The notes: a model not told the origin generated them from the letters alone. A stretch of 64,000 bases of DNA from Acidobacteriaceae bacterium (GCA_028283655.1 JAPWKE010000001.1:151082-215081); one strand, 5' to 3'. Positions 53,482 to 62,790 are shown, numbered from the stretch's first letter. Made by a program: numbers and translations.

Positions 53482-55464
53482 TCAGGGCTTTACGCCGACG
53501 CTGTTTTGCGCGATGGCTGAAGCCATCGGGGTGATGACGGGAGCGGCGACGCCAAGGTATTCGACGACCTGGTTGGTTGAAAAGTCCGCGGCCCAGATGT
53601 CACCGGAGCTATCGATGGCTGAACCAGCGACGTTCGTCATGGTTGCGTTCCCGGAGTAGCCGTTGGCTGGTGTCAGCAGGGTCCCTGTTGAAGAGATCTG
53701 TGACAGAGCGAACTGCGTGGAGGCAGCGTTGAAGTACCAGATGGTGTTGTTTCCATCGACGGCTGGGGCAGCCGGATACTGCGCGGAGTTCGTGTATCCG
53801 TTGTTGCCGGAGAGCAGCGTGCCATCCGCTGCAAGCTCAACCAGGCTACCGGAGACAGCGCCGCTGTAGTAGTAGTTGGCGATCCACACGTTGCCCGAAT
53901 GATCGACGGCCATGCCGTTGGGCAGAGCATCTGCGGTCGTGACTTCGCCTGTGGTGTATGGCGCGTTAGCATTGGCTGTTCCGGCGAAGTTCAGCTCTCC
54001 GACTTCAGCGGATTCACCGTTGCCTGCGAACCAGACGTTATTGCTGGCGTCGTTGACCACGTAGAGCGGGAACTGCGCACTGTACCCCGAGGTGGTGTTG
54101 TAGGTGGGAAACGCTGTAATGGTGCCGCTTTGCGTGATCTGAACGACACCGTTTCGCTGTCCGCTGACTCCGCTTGAGGCGCTGTTCACGGTCCAGACGT
54201 TATTGTTGCCGTCGACGGAGATTCCTGCAGGGCCGAACACGCTGGTGCTGTAGTCGTTGAGCAGTGTGCCGGTGGAGCTTACTTCTATGATGTGTCCGTC
54301 GTTGCTGGTTCCACCGCCGTAGCTGGAAACCCAGGTGTGGCCGAGGCCGTCGACGGCGATGCCATAGCTGTACTTCAGCGTGGCGGGCGTGAAGCCGCTG
54401 TTGCCGGAGAGGAACTTGCCGGAGTTTGAAATTTCAGTGATGGGGCCGTAGAAGCTTGATACCCATGCGTTGCCGGCGTCGTCGATCGCGATGGCGGAGG
54501 GGCTGGCAAGGCCGCCGCCGGTGAAGACCAGACCGATGCTGAAGTCGTTTGGCTGGGTGGGCAGACTGGGCGCGAAGGGGGCGGTGGCGGCCTGCAGATC
54601 GTAGAGCGCGGAGAGGTTTGCGCCGGGGTGATGCGCGATGTTGAGAGCGGCGGTCGCGGTGTCCGTGGCTACGGTGCCGCTGGTGGTGCCGTCGGAGGTG
54701 GCAGCACTAAGCAGCGTGGAGCATGCTCCGGAGGCTGAGCCGTCGGGGGTGCCAGCGTTAATGCAGGCGGCGAGGATGTTGCCGAGCGTATTGATCGTGC
54801 TGGTAGGCACGGTGCCTGCACCGGAGGGGGTTTGGCTGAGAGCTGCTCCGGTGGAGACGTCTACGAGGCTTGCAGCGTTGGCGAAGGCGTTAGCGATGCC
54901 TGCGGTTGCGGCTGCTGTTCCGCTGGAGGAGACGTGCGTTGCGTCTACGGCGTAGCCCGCGATGGCGTAGGCCGTGGCGACGGTGGTCAGTTCGTTGACG
55001 TTGAGAAAGGGCACGGTGGAGGCAAAGGTGCCGGAGGCGGGGCAGGTTCCCAGCGTGGCGAGGAAGCCTGCTGCGGAGTTTGTGCTGCCTGCGGCCAGGC
55101 CGGGGTTGCCGCCGAGCGCGTAGAGGTAGACCTGAGCGCCTGCGGTGCAGGTGTAGTCGTTGGTGATGGAGAAGGAGCCTGTGGAGTCGGTGAGAACGTA
55201 AGCTCCGATGGCGTCTGACTGTCCAGTCGTGGCGGCGTTCAGCAGAGAGAGGGAGGCGTTGCCGTAGCCGGTGGTGTTGGCGGCCATCAGGTAGATGTGC
55301 GAACCGACGACGGGCTGCTGGCCGCCGAAGACTTCGCCCTTCATAGCGAGTCCCGAAGCGCTGCTGCTTGAGGTGCTTACCGGACCGATGCCGCAACCGG
55401 TGGCGAGAAGGGTGAAGAAGGCTGCGATGGAAACGATTGTTGAGGACGGAATGGGACGGGCCAT
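53482..55464 (-). CDS. NHL/Vgb-like beta-propeller lipoprotein
   Basis: A 660-residue lipoprotein. ATG 55464 has AGGAG 5 nt upstream and gives a signal ending LLATGC (Cys about 24). Residues about 40-350 match the N-terminal region of the paralogue at 3208-5352 (GEVFGGQQPVVGSHIYLMAA, then NVNELTTVATAYAIAGYAVD, NTLGNILAACINAGTPDGSA), followed by propeller blades (IAIDDAGNAWVSSFYG, IAVDGLGHTWVSSYGGG, ISVDGNNNVWTVNSAS, MAVDHSGNVWIANYYYSG, SAIDSSGDIWAADFSTN). This family is widespread in Acidobacteria with unknown ligand. Unlike its paralogue it stands alone here, without an adjacent receptor. Confidence 0.8.
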   Translation of the reverse strand: MARPIPSSTIVSIAAFFTLLATGCGIGPVSTSSSSASGLAMKGEVFGGQQPVVGSHIYLMAANTTGYGNASLSLLNAATTGQSDAIGAYVLTDSTGSFSITNDYTCTAGAQVYLYALGGNPGLAAGSTNSAAGFLATLGTCPASGTFASTVPFLNVNELTTVATAYAIAGYAVDATHVSSSGTAAATAGIANAFANAASLVDVSTGAALSQTPSGAGTVPTSTINTLGNILAACINAGTPDGSASGACSTLLSAATSDGTTSGTVATDTATAALNIAHHPGANLSALYDLQAATAPFAPSLPTQPNDFSIGLVFTGGGLASPSAIAIDDAGNAWVSSFYGPITEISNSGKFLSGNSGFTPATLKYSYGIAVDGLGHTWVSSYGGGTSNDGHIIEVSSTGTLLNDYSTSVFGPAGISVDGNNNVWTVNSASSGVSGQRNGVVQITQSGTITAFPTYNTTSGYSAQFPLYVVNDASNNVWFAGNGESAEVGELNFAGTANANAPYTTGEVTTADALPNGMAVDHSGNVWIANYYYSGAVSGSLVELAADGTLLSGNNGYTNSAQYPAAPAVDGNNTIWYFNAASTQFALSQISSTGTLLTPANGYSGNATMTNVAGSAIDSSGDIWAADFSTNQVVEYLGVAAPVITPMASAIAQNSVGVKP

Positions 55465-55650
55465 GCTTGCTCCTGTCGTTCGTGCGGACGGCTGGGCGTA
55501 CGGACGCTGGTGACGGTCAGCGCGTGGACGAAGTGGACTGATGATGGTCAGCGAAAGCACAGAAAGCTGCAACGATGAACGCATCGTTGCAGTGTGCTGC
55601 TAGTGCGGGGCCCGAAGGGAGAAGTGGGCGAAGGGAAGGAGGAGCTAAGA

Positions 55651-55668
55651 GGCCGAGTTTACTCGGCC
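55651..55668 (-). terminator. der terminator overlapping the stop codon
   Basis: On the minus strand GGCCGAG pairs with CTCGGCC, and the 4-nt loop TAAA contains the der stop codon TAA. TCTT follows. The hairpin may serve as a terminator, though the T-tract is short. Confidence 0.45.
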
Positions 55669-57518
55669 TTCTTCTTATTGCGTGCTTTGATCTTAAACCA
55701 GATGGGGGAACCAATGAACTTGAACGCTCGGCGGACTTCGTTGGCGAGGAAGCGTTCGTAGCTGAAGTGGAGCTTGACGTCGCGGTCGGTGAAGAGAATG
55801 AAGGTAGGCGGAGCCACGGCGGCCTGCGTCATGTAGTAGATCTTCACGCGGCGGTTCATCGGCACACTGGCGCGCTGGAAGTCGACGGAGTCGAGGAAGC
55901 GGTTCATGTTGCCGGTGGAGATACGCTTGCGGCGTTCGCGGCTGACAAGCTGGGTCTTCTTGAAGACCTCTTCGACGTTCAGCTCTTCGAGCGCGGAGAT
56001 GAAGATGAGCGGAGCGTAGTCGAGGTACTTGAGCGAGTCGCGGACCTGTTGCTCGTAGGCCTTGCGGTCTGCTGGTGGCTTGCCGTCGTAGAGGCGCATG
56101 CCGTCGGGGCCGACCTTGGTCATGGCGTCCCACTTGTTGACGAGGATGATGACGGAGCGACCGGACTCGTGCGCGTAGCCGCCGATGTTGGCGTCGAGCG
56201 CGGTGACGCCTTCGGTGGCGTCGATGAGCAGGAGCGCCACGTCGGCGTCTTCAAGGTGCTTGCGGCTCATGATGACCGAGAGCTTTTCGGCCAGGAGCTT
56301 GGTCTTGCCCTTGCGCCGAATGCCTGCGGTGTCGATGAAGCGGAAGCTGTGGCCGTCGCGTTCGACAACCTCGTCCACGGCGTCGCGAGTGGTGCCTGCG
56401 ATGGGTGAGACGATGGCGCGCTCGGTGCCGGTGAGGGCGTTGAGCAGCGTGGATTTGCCGACGTTGGGGCGGCCGATGATGGCGACCTTGGTCTCGCGGA
56501 GAACGTGCTCGCCGTGGGACTTCAGCTTGCGCTCGCGGGGAGCGTCTTCGCTGTCTTCGTCCTCGTCGAAGCCGGGGCCCATGTCTTCATCGAACTCTTC
56601 TTCGAAGCCTTCTTCGTTCTCGGTGGGCTCTTCGGCGACGAACTCGGGCGGCAGGGCGGCCCAGACTTCGTCGAGGAGATCGCCGATGCCGGAGTTGTGC
56701 TCGGCGGAGATGGGCAGGACGTTCTTGAAGCCGAGCGTGCGGAAGTTTTCGGCAGAGGACTCAAGCGCAACCGTGTCCATTTTGTTGACGGCGAGGAAGA
56801 GCGGCTTGCCGCCGCGCTGGAGCAGGCGGGAGAGCTCGACGTCGGGCGCGGTGATCTCGGTGCGGCCGTCGATGACCATGATGATGGCGTCGGCTTCTTC
56901 GAGGCCGATCTTGGCCTGACGGAAGATTTCGCTGGGGATGAGGGCTTCGTCGTCGGGGATGACGCCGCCGGTATCGACGAGGCGAACATTGCGGTTGGCC
57001 CACTCGACTTCGCCGTAGATGCGGTCGCGGGTGATGCCGGGCTCGTCGCCGACGATACTGCGTCGGGTGCCGGTGAGGCGGTTGAATAGCGTGGATTTGC
57101 CGACGTTGGGGCGGCCGCAGATGGCGACCAGCGGCATGCGATCGGGCGTGCGGTGGCTGGCGGCGGTTGCGATTTCGCTGGCGAGCTTTTCGAGCTCGCG
57201 GTTTTCGCGCTCTTCGTGCGAGGAGCCGGAGCCGCCGAGGGAGAACTTCTTGCGACGGCCGACGATGTACTTGTCCTCGTCGTCCTCGGGGCGCAGCGTG
57301 ACTTTGCGCTCGAACTCGGGCGATTGCTTCGGCGTGAGGGCTGCCTTGGAGGAGGCGGCCTTCTTGGCCGCGATCGTCTTGCGCTGCTTGGGCGTGGCGC
57401 CAGCGATTTGGGCACCGGTTTTAGCGCCTGAGCGCGGGGCCTTGCCGAGCTTAGGCCGGGTGCTGGCCTGCCGGTGTTTTTTGCCCATTCGTTTTTTCTG
57501 TTCGCGCTTCGGTGCCAT
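55659..57518 (-). CDS. der: Ribosome-associated GTPase Der (EngA) with long N-terminal extension
   Basis: A 619-residue GTPase needed for 50S ribosome assembly. Two G domains are clear: G1 GRPNVGKS at residues 135-142 and again at about 352-359, with NKMD, NKWD and DTGG / DTAG switch motifs, followed by the C-terminal KH-like domain (RRVKIYYMTQAAVAPPTFIL). The typical family start (MPLVAICGRPNVGKS) is Met 128; upstream there are 127 extra Lys/Arg/Ala-rich residues starting at ATG 57518 with an AGAGG site. An acidic run (about 296-335, EEGFEEEFDEDMGPGFDEDE) separates the G domains. Total length is about 130-170 residues above the family norm. Confidence 0.93.
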   Translation of the reverse strand: MAPKREQKKRMGKKHRQASTRPKLGKAPRSGAKTGAQIAGATPKQRKTIAAKKAASSKAALTPKQSPEFERKVTLRPEDDEDKYIVGRRKKFSLGGSGSSHEERENRELEKLASEIATAASHRTPDRMPLVAICGRPNVGKSTLFNRLTGTRRSIVGDEPGITRDRIYGEVEWANRNVRLVDTGGVIPDDEALIPSEIFRQAKIGLEEADAIIMVIDGRTEITAPDVELSRLLQRGGKPLFLAVNKMDTVALESSAENFRTLGFKNVLPISAEHNSGIGDLLDEVWAALPPEFVAEEPTENEEGFEEEFDEDMGPGFDEDEDSEDAPRERKLKSHGEHVLRETKVAIIGRPNVGKSTLLNALTGTERAIVSPIAGTTRDAVDEVVERDGHSFRFIDTAGIRRKGKTKLLAEKLSVIMSRKHLEDADVALLLIDATEGVTALDANIGGYAHESGRSVIILVNKWDAMTKVGPDGMRLYDGKPPADRKAYEQQVRDSLKYLDYAPLIFISALEELNVEEVFKKTQLVSRERRKRISTGNMNRFLDSVDFQRASVPMNRRVKIYYMTQAAVAPPTFILFTDRDVKLHFSYERFLANEVRRAFKFIGSPIWFKIKARNKKKAE

Positions 57519-57584
57519 AAATCCTCTTTCTTTTATGGTCGCACGTTGGCCCCCTGAAGTCTCAGCAAAGACTAGGATTGAGAG

Positions 57585-57860
57585 ATGGAATTAGACGGAT
57601 ATGCAGGGAAACGGTTCGCGCTGGTGCTGACCGATGAGCAGGACGAGACGACGGCGTTCGGTGGGTGGATGGCATTTCTGGTGGGCGATGCGCTGGTTCT
57701 GCGGCGTGAAGACGGCACATTGAACGTCGAAGACGAGTGGATTGCCCGGATTCGCGCGGTCGATACGGATCGGCTGCGGGAGATTCTGCCCGAAGCGGAT
57801 TTTTTCCTGCCGCTGAACGTCGGTCCGATGGCCGAAGGCGAAGCTCCAAAGCTTTCTTAG
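57585..57860 (+). CDS. Small conserved-looking protein of unknown function
   Basis: A 91-residue acidic cytoplasmic protein with AGGATTGAGAG just upstream of the ATG. It reads MELDGYAGKRFALVLTDEQD, then AFGGWMAFLVGDALVLRRED and DEWIARIRAVDTDRLREILP, with no cysteines and a mixed beta/alpha character. I do not recognise a family. It is divergent from der (66 bp) and 62 bp upstream of the helicase gene on the same strand. Confidence 0.7.
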   Translation: MELDGYAGKRFALVLTDEQDETTAFGGWMAFLVGDALVLRREDGTLNVEDEWIARIRAVDTDRLREILPEADFFLPLNVGPMAEGEAPKLS

Positions 57861-57922
57861 CCGAAGAAGTGGTTGTGGGAAGATGCGCCGGGCGAAGAAA
57901 CGGCGGATATCATGCTAGCTAG

Positions 57923-60100
57923 ATGCCGCTGGTAAACCAGATCGAAAAGCTCCACGAACAACGGGCCGTCGATGGCCCGCTACCGTCGTTGTATGAGTTT
58001 TTTCACCAGGGCGGTTTGCTGGCCAAGTCGACGCTGAACTTCGAGCAGCGGCCGGGACAGTACAAGATGGCGCAGACGATCGAGCAGTGTTTTGCCGACA
58101 AGCGCCACCTGATCGTCGAAGCCGGGACGGGCACGGGCAAGACGCTGGCGTATCTGCTGCCCGCGTTGCGGCAGGCGCGGGAGCATAAGCAGCGCATCAT
58201 CATCTCGACGGGAACGAAGAACCTGCAGGAGCAGTTGTTCTTCAAGGACATTCCGTTTCTCGAGTCGCTGCTGGGGCCGCTGCGGGTCTGCTACATGAAG
58301 GGCCGGGCGAATTACCTGTGCAAGCAGAAGATGTATGCGTTGCGCGATAACCCGCTGCTGAGCGGGCTGGATGAGATTGAGCAGTTTCACCAGATTGCGC
58401 GCTGGGAGAAGCAGACCGAGACGGGAGACCGCGCGGAGCTGAACGCGTTGCCGGAGCACTCCGCGTTGTGGCACAAGCTGGACGCGCGCAGCGAGGTTTG
58501 CCTGGGGCAGACGTGCCCGAACTGGGAGCAGTGCTTTGTGACGTCGATGCGGCGCAAGGCGCTGGAGAGCGATCTGGTGATCGTGAACCACCATCTCTTC
58601 TTCGCGGATTTGAACATCAAGCAGCAGGCCGGGGATGCTCCTGATGCGGGCATTCTGCCGGAGGCTGCAGCGGTGATCTTTGACGAAGCGCATGAGCTGG
58701 AGGATGTGGCGTCGCAGTACTTCGGCGTGGCGCTGACGAACTCGCGCTTCGATGAACTGGCGCGCGATACGGAAGGCCTGCTGCGGGCGAAGAGCGTGAG
58801 CACGTCCGGCGTGGAAGCGGCGACGGCGAACCTGCGTGATCGTTCGCGGATGTTCTTCTCGGCGCTGCCGGTGGGGCCGTCGCACATGGGCAGGCTGGAG
58901 TTCAGCGACCGCGTGGACTTCCTTGAACATGCGGGCGATGCGTATATCGGGGCGACGAACGCGCTGACGCGGCTGGAAGGCGAGCTGGAGCGTTTGCGCG
59001 AGGTGGAAGAGGCGTCCGGGCTGCGGCGGCGTGCGGCGGACATTCGTCATCATCTGAAGTTTCTGCTCGAGGGCGATGACAAGAACAACGTTTTCTGGAT
59101 TGAACGCCGGACGAGCTCGAACCTGCGCAATGCGGCGCGCTCGCAGCCGCGAACGACGGGGCTAAACGATCCGCTGCTGGCTAACGGCATTGTGTCAGCG
59201 CAGGCTTCGGCGAGCATTGCGGCACGGGCTGCGGAGGCACAGCTCTTTACGAGCTTTACGACGCATCTGCAGGCGACGCCGATTGATGTGTCCACGCTGC
59301 TGACGGAGACACTGTTTGCGCGGTACCCGACGGTGGTGCTGACGTCGGCGACTCTGACCGTGGCGGACGGCGAGGGCCAGCCGAGCTTTGAGCATTTGAA
59401 GAAGCGGCTGGGCATTCCGTTCCCGAAGGAGCTGGTGGTGTCGTCGCACTTCGATTACGCGAAGCAGGCGCTACTGTATCTGCCGCCGACGATGCCGGAA
59501 CCTCGGCATCCGCAGTTTGTGGTGCAGGCCACGGAGAAGATTCGTCGCGTGCTGGAGATCTCGCAGGGGCGGGCGTTCTGCCTCTTCACCAGCTATGCGC
59601 AGATGCGCGAGTTGCACGATCGTCTGCTGGGGCAGGTGCCGTATCCGCTGCTGATGCAGGGGACAGCACCGCGCCATGCCTTGCTGCAGCAGTTTCGCGA
59701 TACGCCGAATGCGGTGCTTTTTGGGACGTCGAGCTTCTGGCAGGGGATCGATGTGCAGGGCGAGCAGTTGAGCTGCGTGATTATCGACAAGCTACCGTTT
59801 GCAGTGCCGACGGACCCGATTCTGAAGGCACGGACGGATGCGATCAACGCTGGCGGAGGCAATGCGTTTGCCGAGTTACAGATCCCGCAGGCGGTGATTG
59901 CGCTGAAGCAGGGCTTTGGGAGGCTGATTCGCTCGCTGTCGGACCGCGGTGTGCTGATGCTGCTGGACCCGCGTATTCGCACGACGCGGTATGGGGCTAC
60001 GTTTCTTGACTCGCTGCCGCCGTACCGGCGCACGGACGATATCCGGGAGGTGGAGATGTTCTTTGAACAGCCTCCGCCGAAGGCACGCAAGGACGCGTAA
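57923..60100 (+). CDS. dinG: DinG/XPD-like ATP-dependent DNA helicase
   Basis: A 725-residue superfamily 2 helicase of the Rad3/XPD group. Walker A EAGTGTGKT spans residues 66-74, the DEAH box is 254-257 (FDEAHELED), and four cysteines at 133, 193, 198 and 204 are spaced as in the Fe-S cluster domain of XPD/DinG. Motifs IV-VI read FCLFTSYAQM, GTSSFWQGIDVQGEQL and KQGFGRLIRS. The family unwinds 5'-overhang DNA, G-quadruplexes and R-loops in repair. Cytoplasmic, standard length. The two small genes 60113 and queD follow in the same direction (12 bp gap). Confidence 0.93.
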   Translation: MPLVNQIEKLHEQRAVDGPLPSLYEFFHQGGLLAKSTLNFEQRPGQYKMAQTIEQCFADKRHLIVEAGTGTGKTLAYLLPALRQAREHKQRIIISTGTKNLQEQLFFKDIPFLESLLGPLRVCYMKGRANYLCKQKMYALRDNPLLSGLDEIEQFHQIARWEKQTETGDRAELNALPEHSALWHKLDARSEVCLGQTCPNWEQCFVTSMRRKALESDLVIVNHHLFFADLNIKQQAGDAPDAGILPEAAAVIFDEAHELEDVASQYFGVALTNSRFDELARDTEGLLRAKSVSTSGVEAATANLRDRSRMFFSALPVGPSHMGRLEFSDRVDFLEHAGDAYIGATNALTRLEGELERLREVEEASGLRRRAADIRHHLKFLLEGDDKNNVFWIERRTSSNLRNAARSQPRTTGLNDPLLANGIVSAQASASIAARAAEAQLFTSFTTHLQATPIDVSTLLTETLFARYPTVVLTSATLTVADGEGQPSFEHLKKRLGIPFPKELVVSSHFDYAKQALLYLPPTMPEPRHPQFVVQATEKIRRVLEISQGRAFCLFTSYAQMRELHDRLLGQVPYPLLMQGTAPRHALLQQFRDTPNAVLFGTSSFWQGIDVQGEQLSCVIIDKLPFAVPTDPILKARTDAINAGGGNAFAELQIPQAVIALKQGFGRLIRSLSDRGVLMLLDPRIRTTRYGATFLDSLPPYRRTDDIREVEMFFEQPPPKARKDA

Positions 60101-60112
60101 ACTAGAGCAGGC

Positions 60113-60376
60113 ATGGGCCGCAATCTTTACATTCTCGCCGGCACGTTAGGGGCGCTCGCGCTCATCTCTTTTCTGTTGTCGGTAACGCATCTCGCGCAGG
60201 GGCCGGGATCGCCGGGGGACGCCGCCTTGTGGCGCACGTCGGCGATGGGTTTGCTGCTGCTGTCATTGCTGGTAGGGCTGGGCGGAACGATGTCCGCGCT
60301 CTTTGAGCAGGCAGAACGCCGCCACGAGCAACAACGTGACGAGCAACGTCGCCAGCGTCGTGAGGACGCTCGCTAG
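60113..60376 (+). CDS. Small two-helix membrane protein with charged tail
   Basis: An 87-residue protein with two membrane segments (ILAGTLGALALISFLLSV and ALWRTSAMGLLLLSLLVGLG) and a strongly charged helix at the C-terminus (EQAERRHEQQRDEQRRQRRE). No homologous family is known to me. It begins 12 bp after the helicase stop and its end is 13 bp before queD, so it is likely part of that transcription unit. Confidence 0.7.
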   Translation: MGRNLYILAGTLGALALISFLLSVTHLAQGPGSPGDAALWRTSAMGLLLLSLLVGLGGTMSALFEQAERRHEQQRDEQRRQRREDAR

Positions 60377-60389
60377 GAACGCATACATC

Positions 60390-60767
60390 ATGTACGAAGT
60401 CACCGTCGAAGCTCACTTCTCCTCTGGCCACTACTTGCGGAACTACTATGGCAAGTGCGAGAACCCGCATGGCCACAACTATCGCGTGCTGGTAACACTA
60501 GCTGGCGAAGAGCTGGATGAGGCAGGGATGCTGCTCGACTTCAAGCTGCTGAAGCAGGTGCTGCGGCCGACGGTGGATTATTTGGACCACCAGATGATCA
60601 ACGATCTTGAGCCATTCACCACGGTGAACCCCTCGGCCGAAAACCTGTCGAAGTACTTCTTCGACAAGGTGGCCGATGAGGTTGTCCGGGTGAGCGCGGG
60701 GCGCGTGCGCGTGAAGGACTGCACGGTGTTTGAGACGAACACCAGCTACGCTCGTTACTCCGAGTAG
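60390..60767 (+). CDS. queD: 6-carboxy-5,6,7,8-tetrahydropterin synthase
   Basis: A 125-residue zinc enzyme of the 6-pyruvoyl-tetrahydropterin synthase fold, making 6-carboxytetrahydropterin in queuosine/7-deazaguanine synthesis. Zinc ligands are His 14 (HFSSGHYL), His 27 and His 29 (NPHGHNY); Cys 23 is the catalytic cysteine in YYGKCENPHGH. LDHQMIND follows as usual. ATG 60390 is chosen because the long frame upstream overlaps the previous gene. The last 13 bp overlap the end of the convergent glycosyltransferase gene. No other que genes are nearby. Confidence 0.92.
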   Translation: MYEVTVEAHFSSGHYLRNYYGKCENPHGHNYRVLVTLAGEELDEAGMLLDFKLLKQVLRPTVDYLDHQMINDLEPFTTVNPSAENLSKYFFDKVADEVVRVSAGRVRVKDCTVFETNTSYARYSE

Positions 60768-61933
60768 CGGCGTCCACGCCAGAGTGCCTGGCTTCCGAAT
60801 TTTGCGCGCAGCCATGCTGTCCACTGCAGCAGAAGCAGAAGCGTGACGCCGAGCGGATGCAGCAGTGCTGACCACCACGGTTGTTTGAAGCGGTAGGCCG
60901 CGATCAGCCGCGGCAGGGCGGCTGCAGCTATGGCGATGCAGAGTAGAAGGCCACCGAGTAGGAAGCTGTCGATATCCAGCGCGACGCTGCCGTGCAGCAG
61001 TTGCTGCCAGTCGGTGATGGCGAGATAGAGCAGCCAGAGCGCGCAGGCCGCAGGGGCTACCTGACCCAGAAATAAGGACAACGAACGCCAGAGCAGCTTG
61101 CCGAAGGTGGGCGTCTCTTCCGCAGATTGGCGGCTGAGGCTGTTCCACGTTGCGGCGGGGGCGGATGGCTGCGCGGTGGCGAGGCGCGTGAGGTCGATGA
61201 GGTCGGTGCGAAAGCCGTGCTCGCGGAAGGCGCGGGGCAGTTGCAGGCCGTCGTGCTGGGAGGCTCGGATCTCAGCATGGCCTCCACTGGAGAAGTATGC
61301 TGCGCGGTCGACGAGGAGGAACTGTCCGCTGCCAGCGGCGTACTGCGGCTGGCTGGAGCGCTGCAGGCCGCGCAGCGAGTGGTGCGCGAGCAGCGTGAAG
61401 TGTTGCAGCGGAAGAAGCAGGGCGCCTAGACCGCCAGTGGTGCGGGAACGGGGAAGGCCGGAGAGAAGGGAGACTTCGCGGGAGCGCAACGCGGCTACGG
61501 CGCGAGCGATGGCCCACGGGTGCAGCACGATGTCGGCGTCGAGAAAGAGCAGAAGGGGTGCGTGCACGGCGGTGCGTGCGAGCTTCCAGCAGGCGTGCTG
61601 CTTGCCATTCCAGTCGCGCGGCAGGGCGGCGGAGTGGACGAGATGCACGCGCGGGTCGTGTGCGGCGATCGCCTGCACGATGGACGCGGTGGCGTCGATG
61701 GAGGCGTCGTCACAGACGCAGAGTTCGACGGTCACCTCTGCACTGGCGAGCGCGCTGGCGATGCAGGCGGCGATGTTTTCGGCTTCGTTGCGTGCGGGGA
61801 TCAGGACGGCGACGTACTCGCCTTCGACGTAGCCGAAGCGCGGCGGACGGTAGCGTCGCAGGTTGAAGGCGAAGCGCACGGCGGGGAGGGCGGCGAAGAG
61901 CGCGGCGATGGCGAGGGTGATGAGGAGGAACAC
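60755..61933 (-). CDS. Membrane-anchored glycosyltransferase family 2
   Basis: A 392-residue GT-A glycosyltransferase starting at GTG 61933 (GAGG about 11 nt upstream). One N-terminal membrane segment (LLITLAIAALFAALPAVRFA) precedes the catalytic domain: YVAVLIPARNEAENIAACIA, then LCVCDDASIDATASIVQAIA, NGKQHACWKLA and LLFLDADIVLHPWAIARAV carrying the D-x-D. Several C-terminal membrane segments follow. The order resembles hopene-associated HpnB-like or CrtQ-like GT2 enzymes, but the acceptor cannot be set from sequence. It is convergent with queD, overlapping by 13 bp. Confidence 0.85.
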   Translation of the reverse strand: MFLLITLAIAALFAALPAVRFAFNLRRYRPPRFGYVEGEYVAVLIPARNEAENIAACIASALASAEVTVELCVCDDASIDATASIVQAIAAHDPRVHLVHSAALPRDWNGKQHACWKLARTAVHAPLLLFLDADIVLHPWAIARAVAALRSREVSLLSGLPRSRTTGGLGALLLPLQHFTLLAHHSLRGLQRSSQPQYAAGSGQFLLVDRAAYFSSGGHAEIRASQHDGLQLPRAFREHGFRTDLIDLTRLATAQPSAPAATWNSLSRQSAEETPTFGKLLWRSLSLFLGQVAPAACALWLLYLAITDWQQLLHGSVALDIDSFLLGGLLLCIAIAAAALPRLIAAYRFKQPWWSALLHPLGVTLLLLLQWTAWLRAKFGSQALWRGRRYSE

Positions 61934-62058
61934 TGGCGTCAGGGCCTCACAGGCTGCGAGAGCGGCTTGGAGGCATCAGGGGCGAGTGGCATGGTTCATC
62001 TTCGCATCAAACGTTCGCCCCGTAGATGGCGGCGGACGGATTGCGGCTGAAACAGAGC

Positions 62059-62109
62059 GGCCTGCCCGGAAAGCTCTTCGCGTTTGTGAAGGGACGTTCC
62101 GGGCAGGCC
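62059..62109 (-). terminator. Large hairpin after coaE
   Basis: GGCCTGCCCGGAA (62059-62071) and TTCCGGGCAGGCC (62097-62109) form a perfect 13-bp stem whose loop holds a smaller CTTC/GAAG stem. It lies 15 bp past the coaE stop on the minus strand. There is no clear T-run, so its termination role is uncertain. The rest of the 61934-62123 gap shows nothing. Confidence 0.45.
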
Positions 62110-62123
62110 ACGATGTGGGTGGG

Positions 62124-62786
62124 TTAGAGCGCGCGTTCGCGGAGGATGAGCTCTTCCCAGACGGCGTTCGCTTGTTGGGTGAGTTCGTCCATGCTGCCTT
62201 CGTTATGGATGACGAGAGACTGTCCGGCGAAGGCGGCGTTGGCCTTCTGCTGAGCGAGGCGAGCGAGGGCGTCGGTGGCGAGCGCGGCGCGTTCGTCTGC
62301 GCTGAGTTCGCGGCCTGTGGCCATGCGTTCGACGAAGCGAGCGACCTTGGTGTCGTCTGGTGCGGTGACCATGACGATGACGTCGAAGCGGTCCTGCCAG
62401 TTCTCGCCTGTGCCGGATTTTGCGGAGAAGATCAGCGCCGACTCGACGACCGCGATAGCGTGCGGACGCTCTGCACGCAGCTGCGCGATGCGCTTTGCCT
62501 GCTTGGCCAGCACGGCAGGGTGGACCAGGGCGTTCAGCTCTTCGATGCGCGGGTTTTCTGGATCGAAGGCGAGGCGGGCGAGCTCGCGGCGGTTGAGCGT
62601 GCCGTCTGCTGCGAGGATGCCGGGGCCGAAGCGTTCGACGATTTCGTCGAAGACTGGCTTGCCCGGCACCATCAGCGCGCGACCCATTTCATCGCTGGCA
62701 AAGACGACTGCGCCTTGTTCCTGAAAGAGTTTTGCGACGGTGGATTTGCCGCTGCCGAGGTCCCCTGTGAGTCCGACTCGAAGCAT
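62124..62786 (-). CDS. coaE: Dephospho-CoA kinase
   Basis: A 220-residue cytoplasmic kinase for the last step of coenzyme A synthesis. The P-loop is LTGDLGSGKSTVA (residues about 6-18), followed by FASDEMGRALM and LNRRELARLAF, with the LID/CoA region at LIFSAKSGTGENWQDRFDVI. The length fits the family (200-220). Its ATG lies 4 bp after the folD stop, so folD-coaE is an operon on the minus strand. Confidence 0.94.
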   Translation of the reverse strand: MLRVGLTGDLGSGKSTVAKLFQEQGAVVFASDEMGRALMVPGKPVFDEIVERFGPGILAADGTLNRRELARLAFDPENPRIEELNALVHPAVLAKQAKRIAQLRAERPHAIAVVESALIFSAKSGTGENWQDRFDVIVMVTAPDDTKVARFVERMATGRELSADERAALATDALARLAQQKANAAFAGQSLVIHNEGSMDELTQQANAVWEELILRERAL

Positions 62787-62790
62787 TGGG

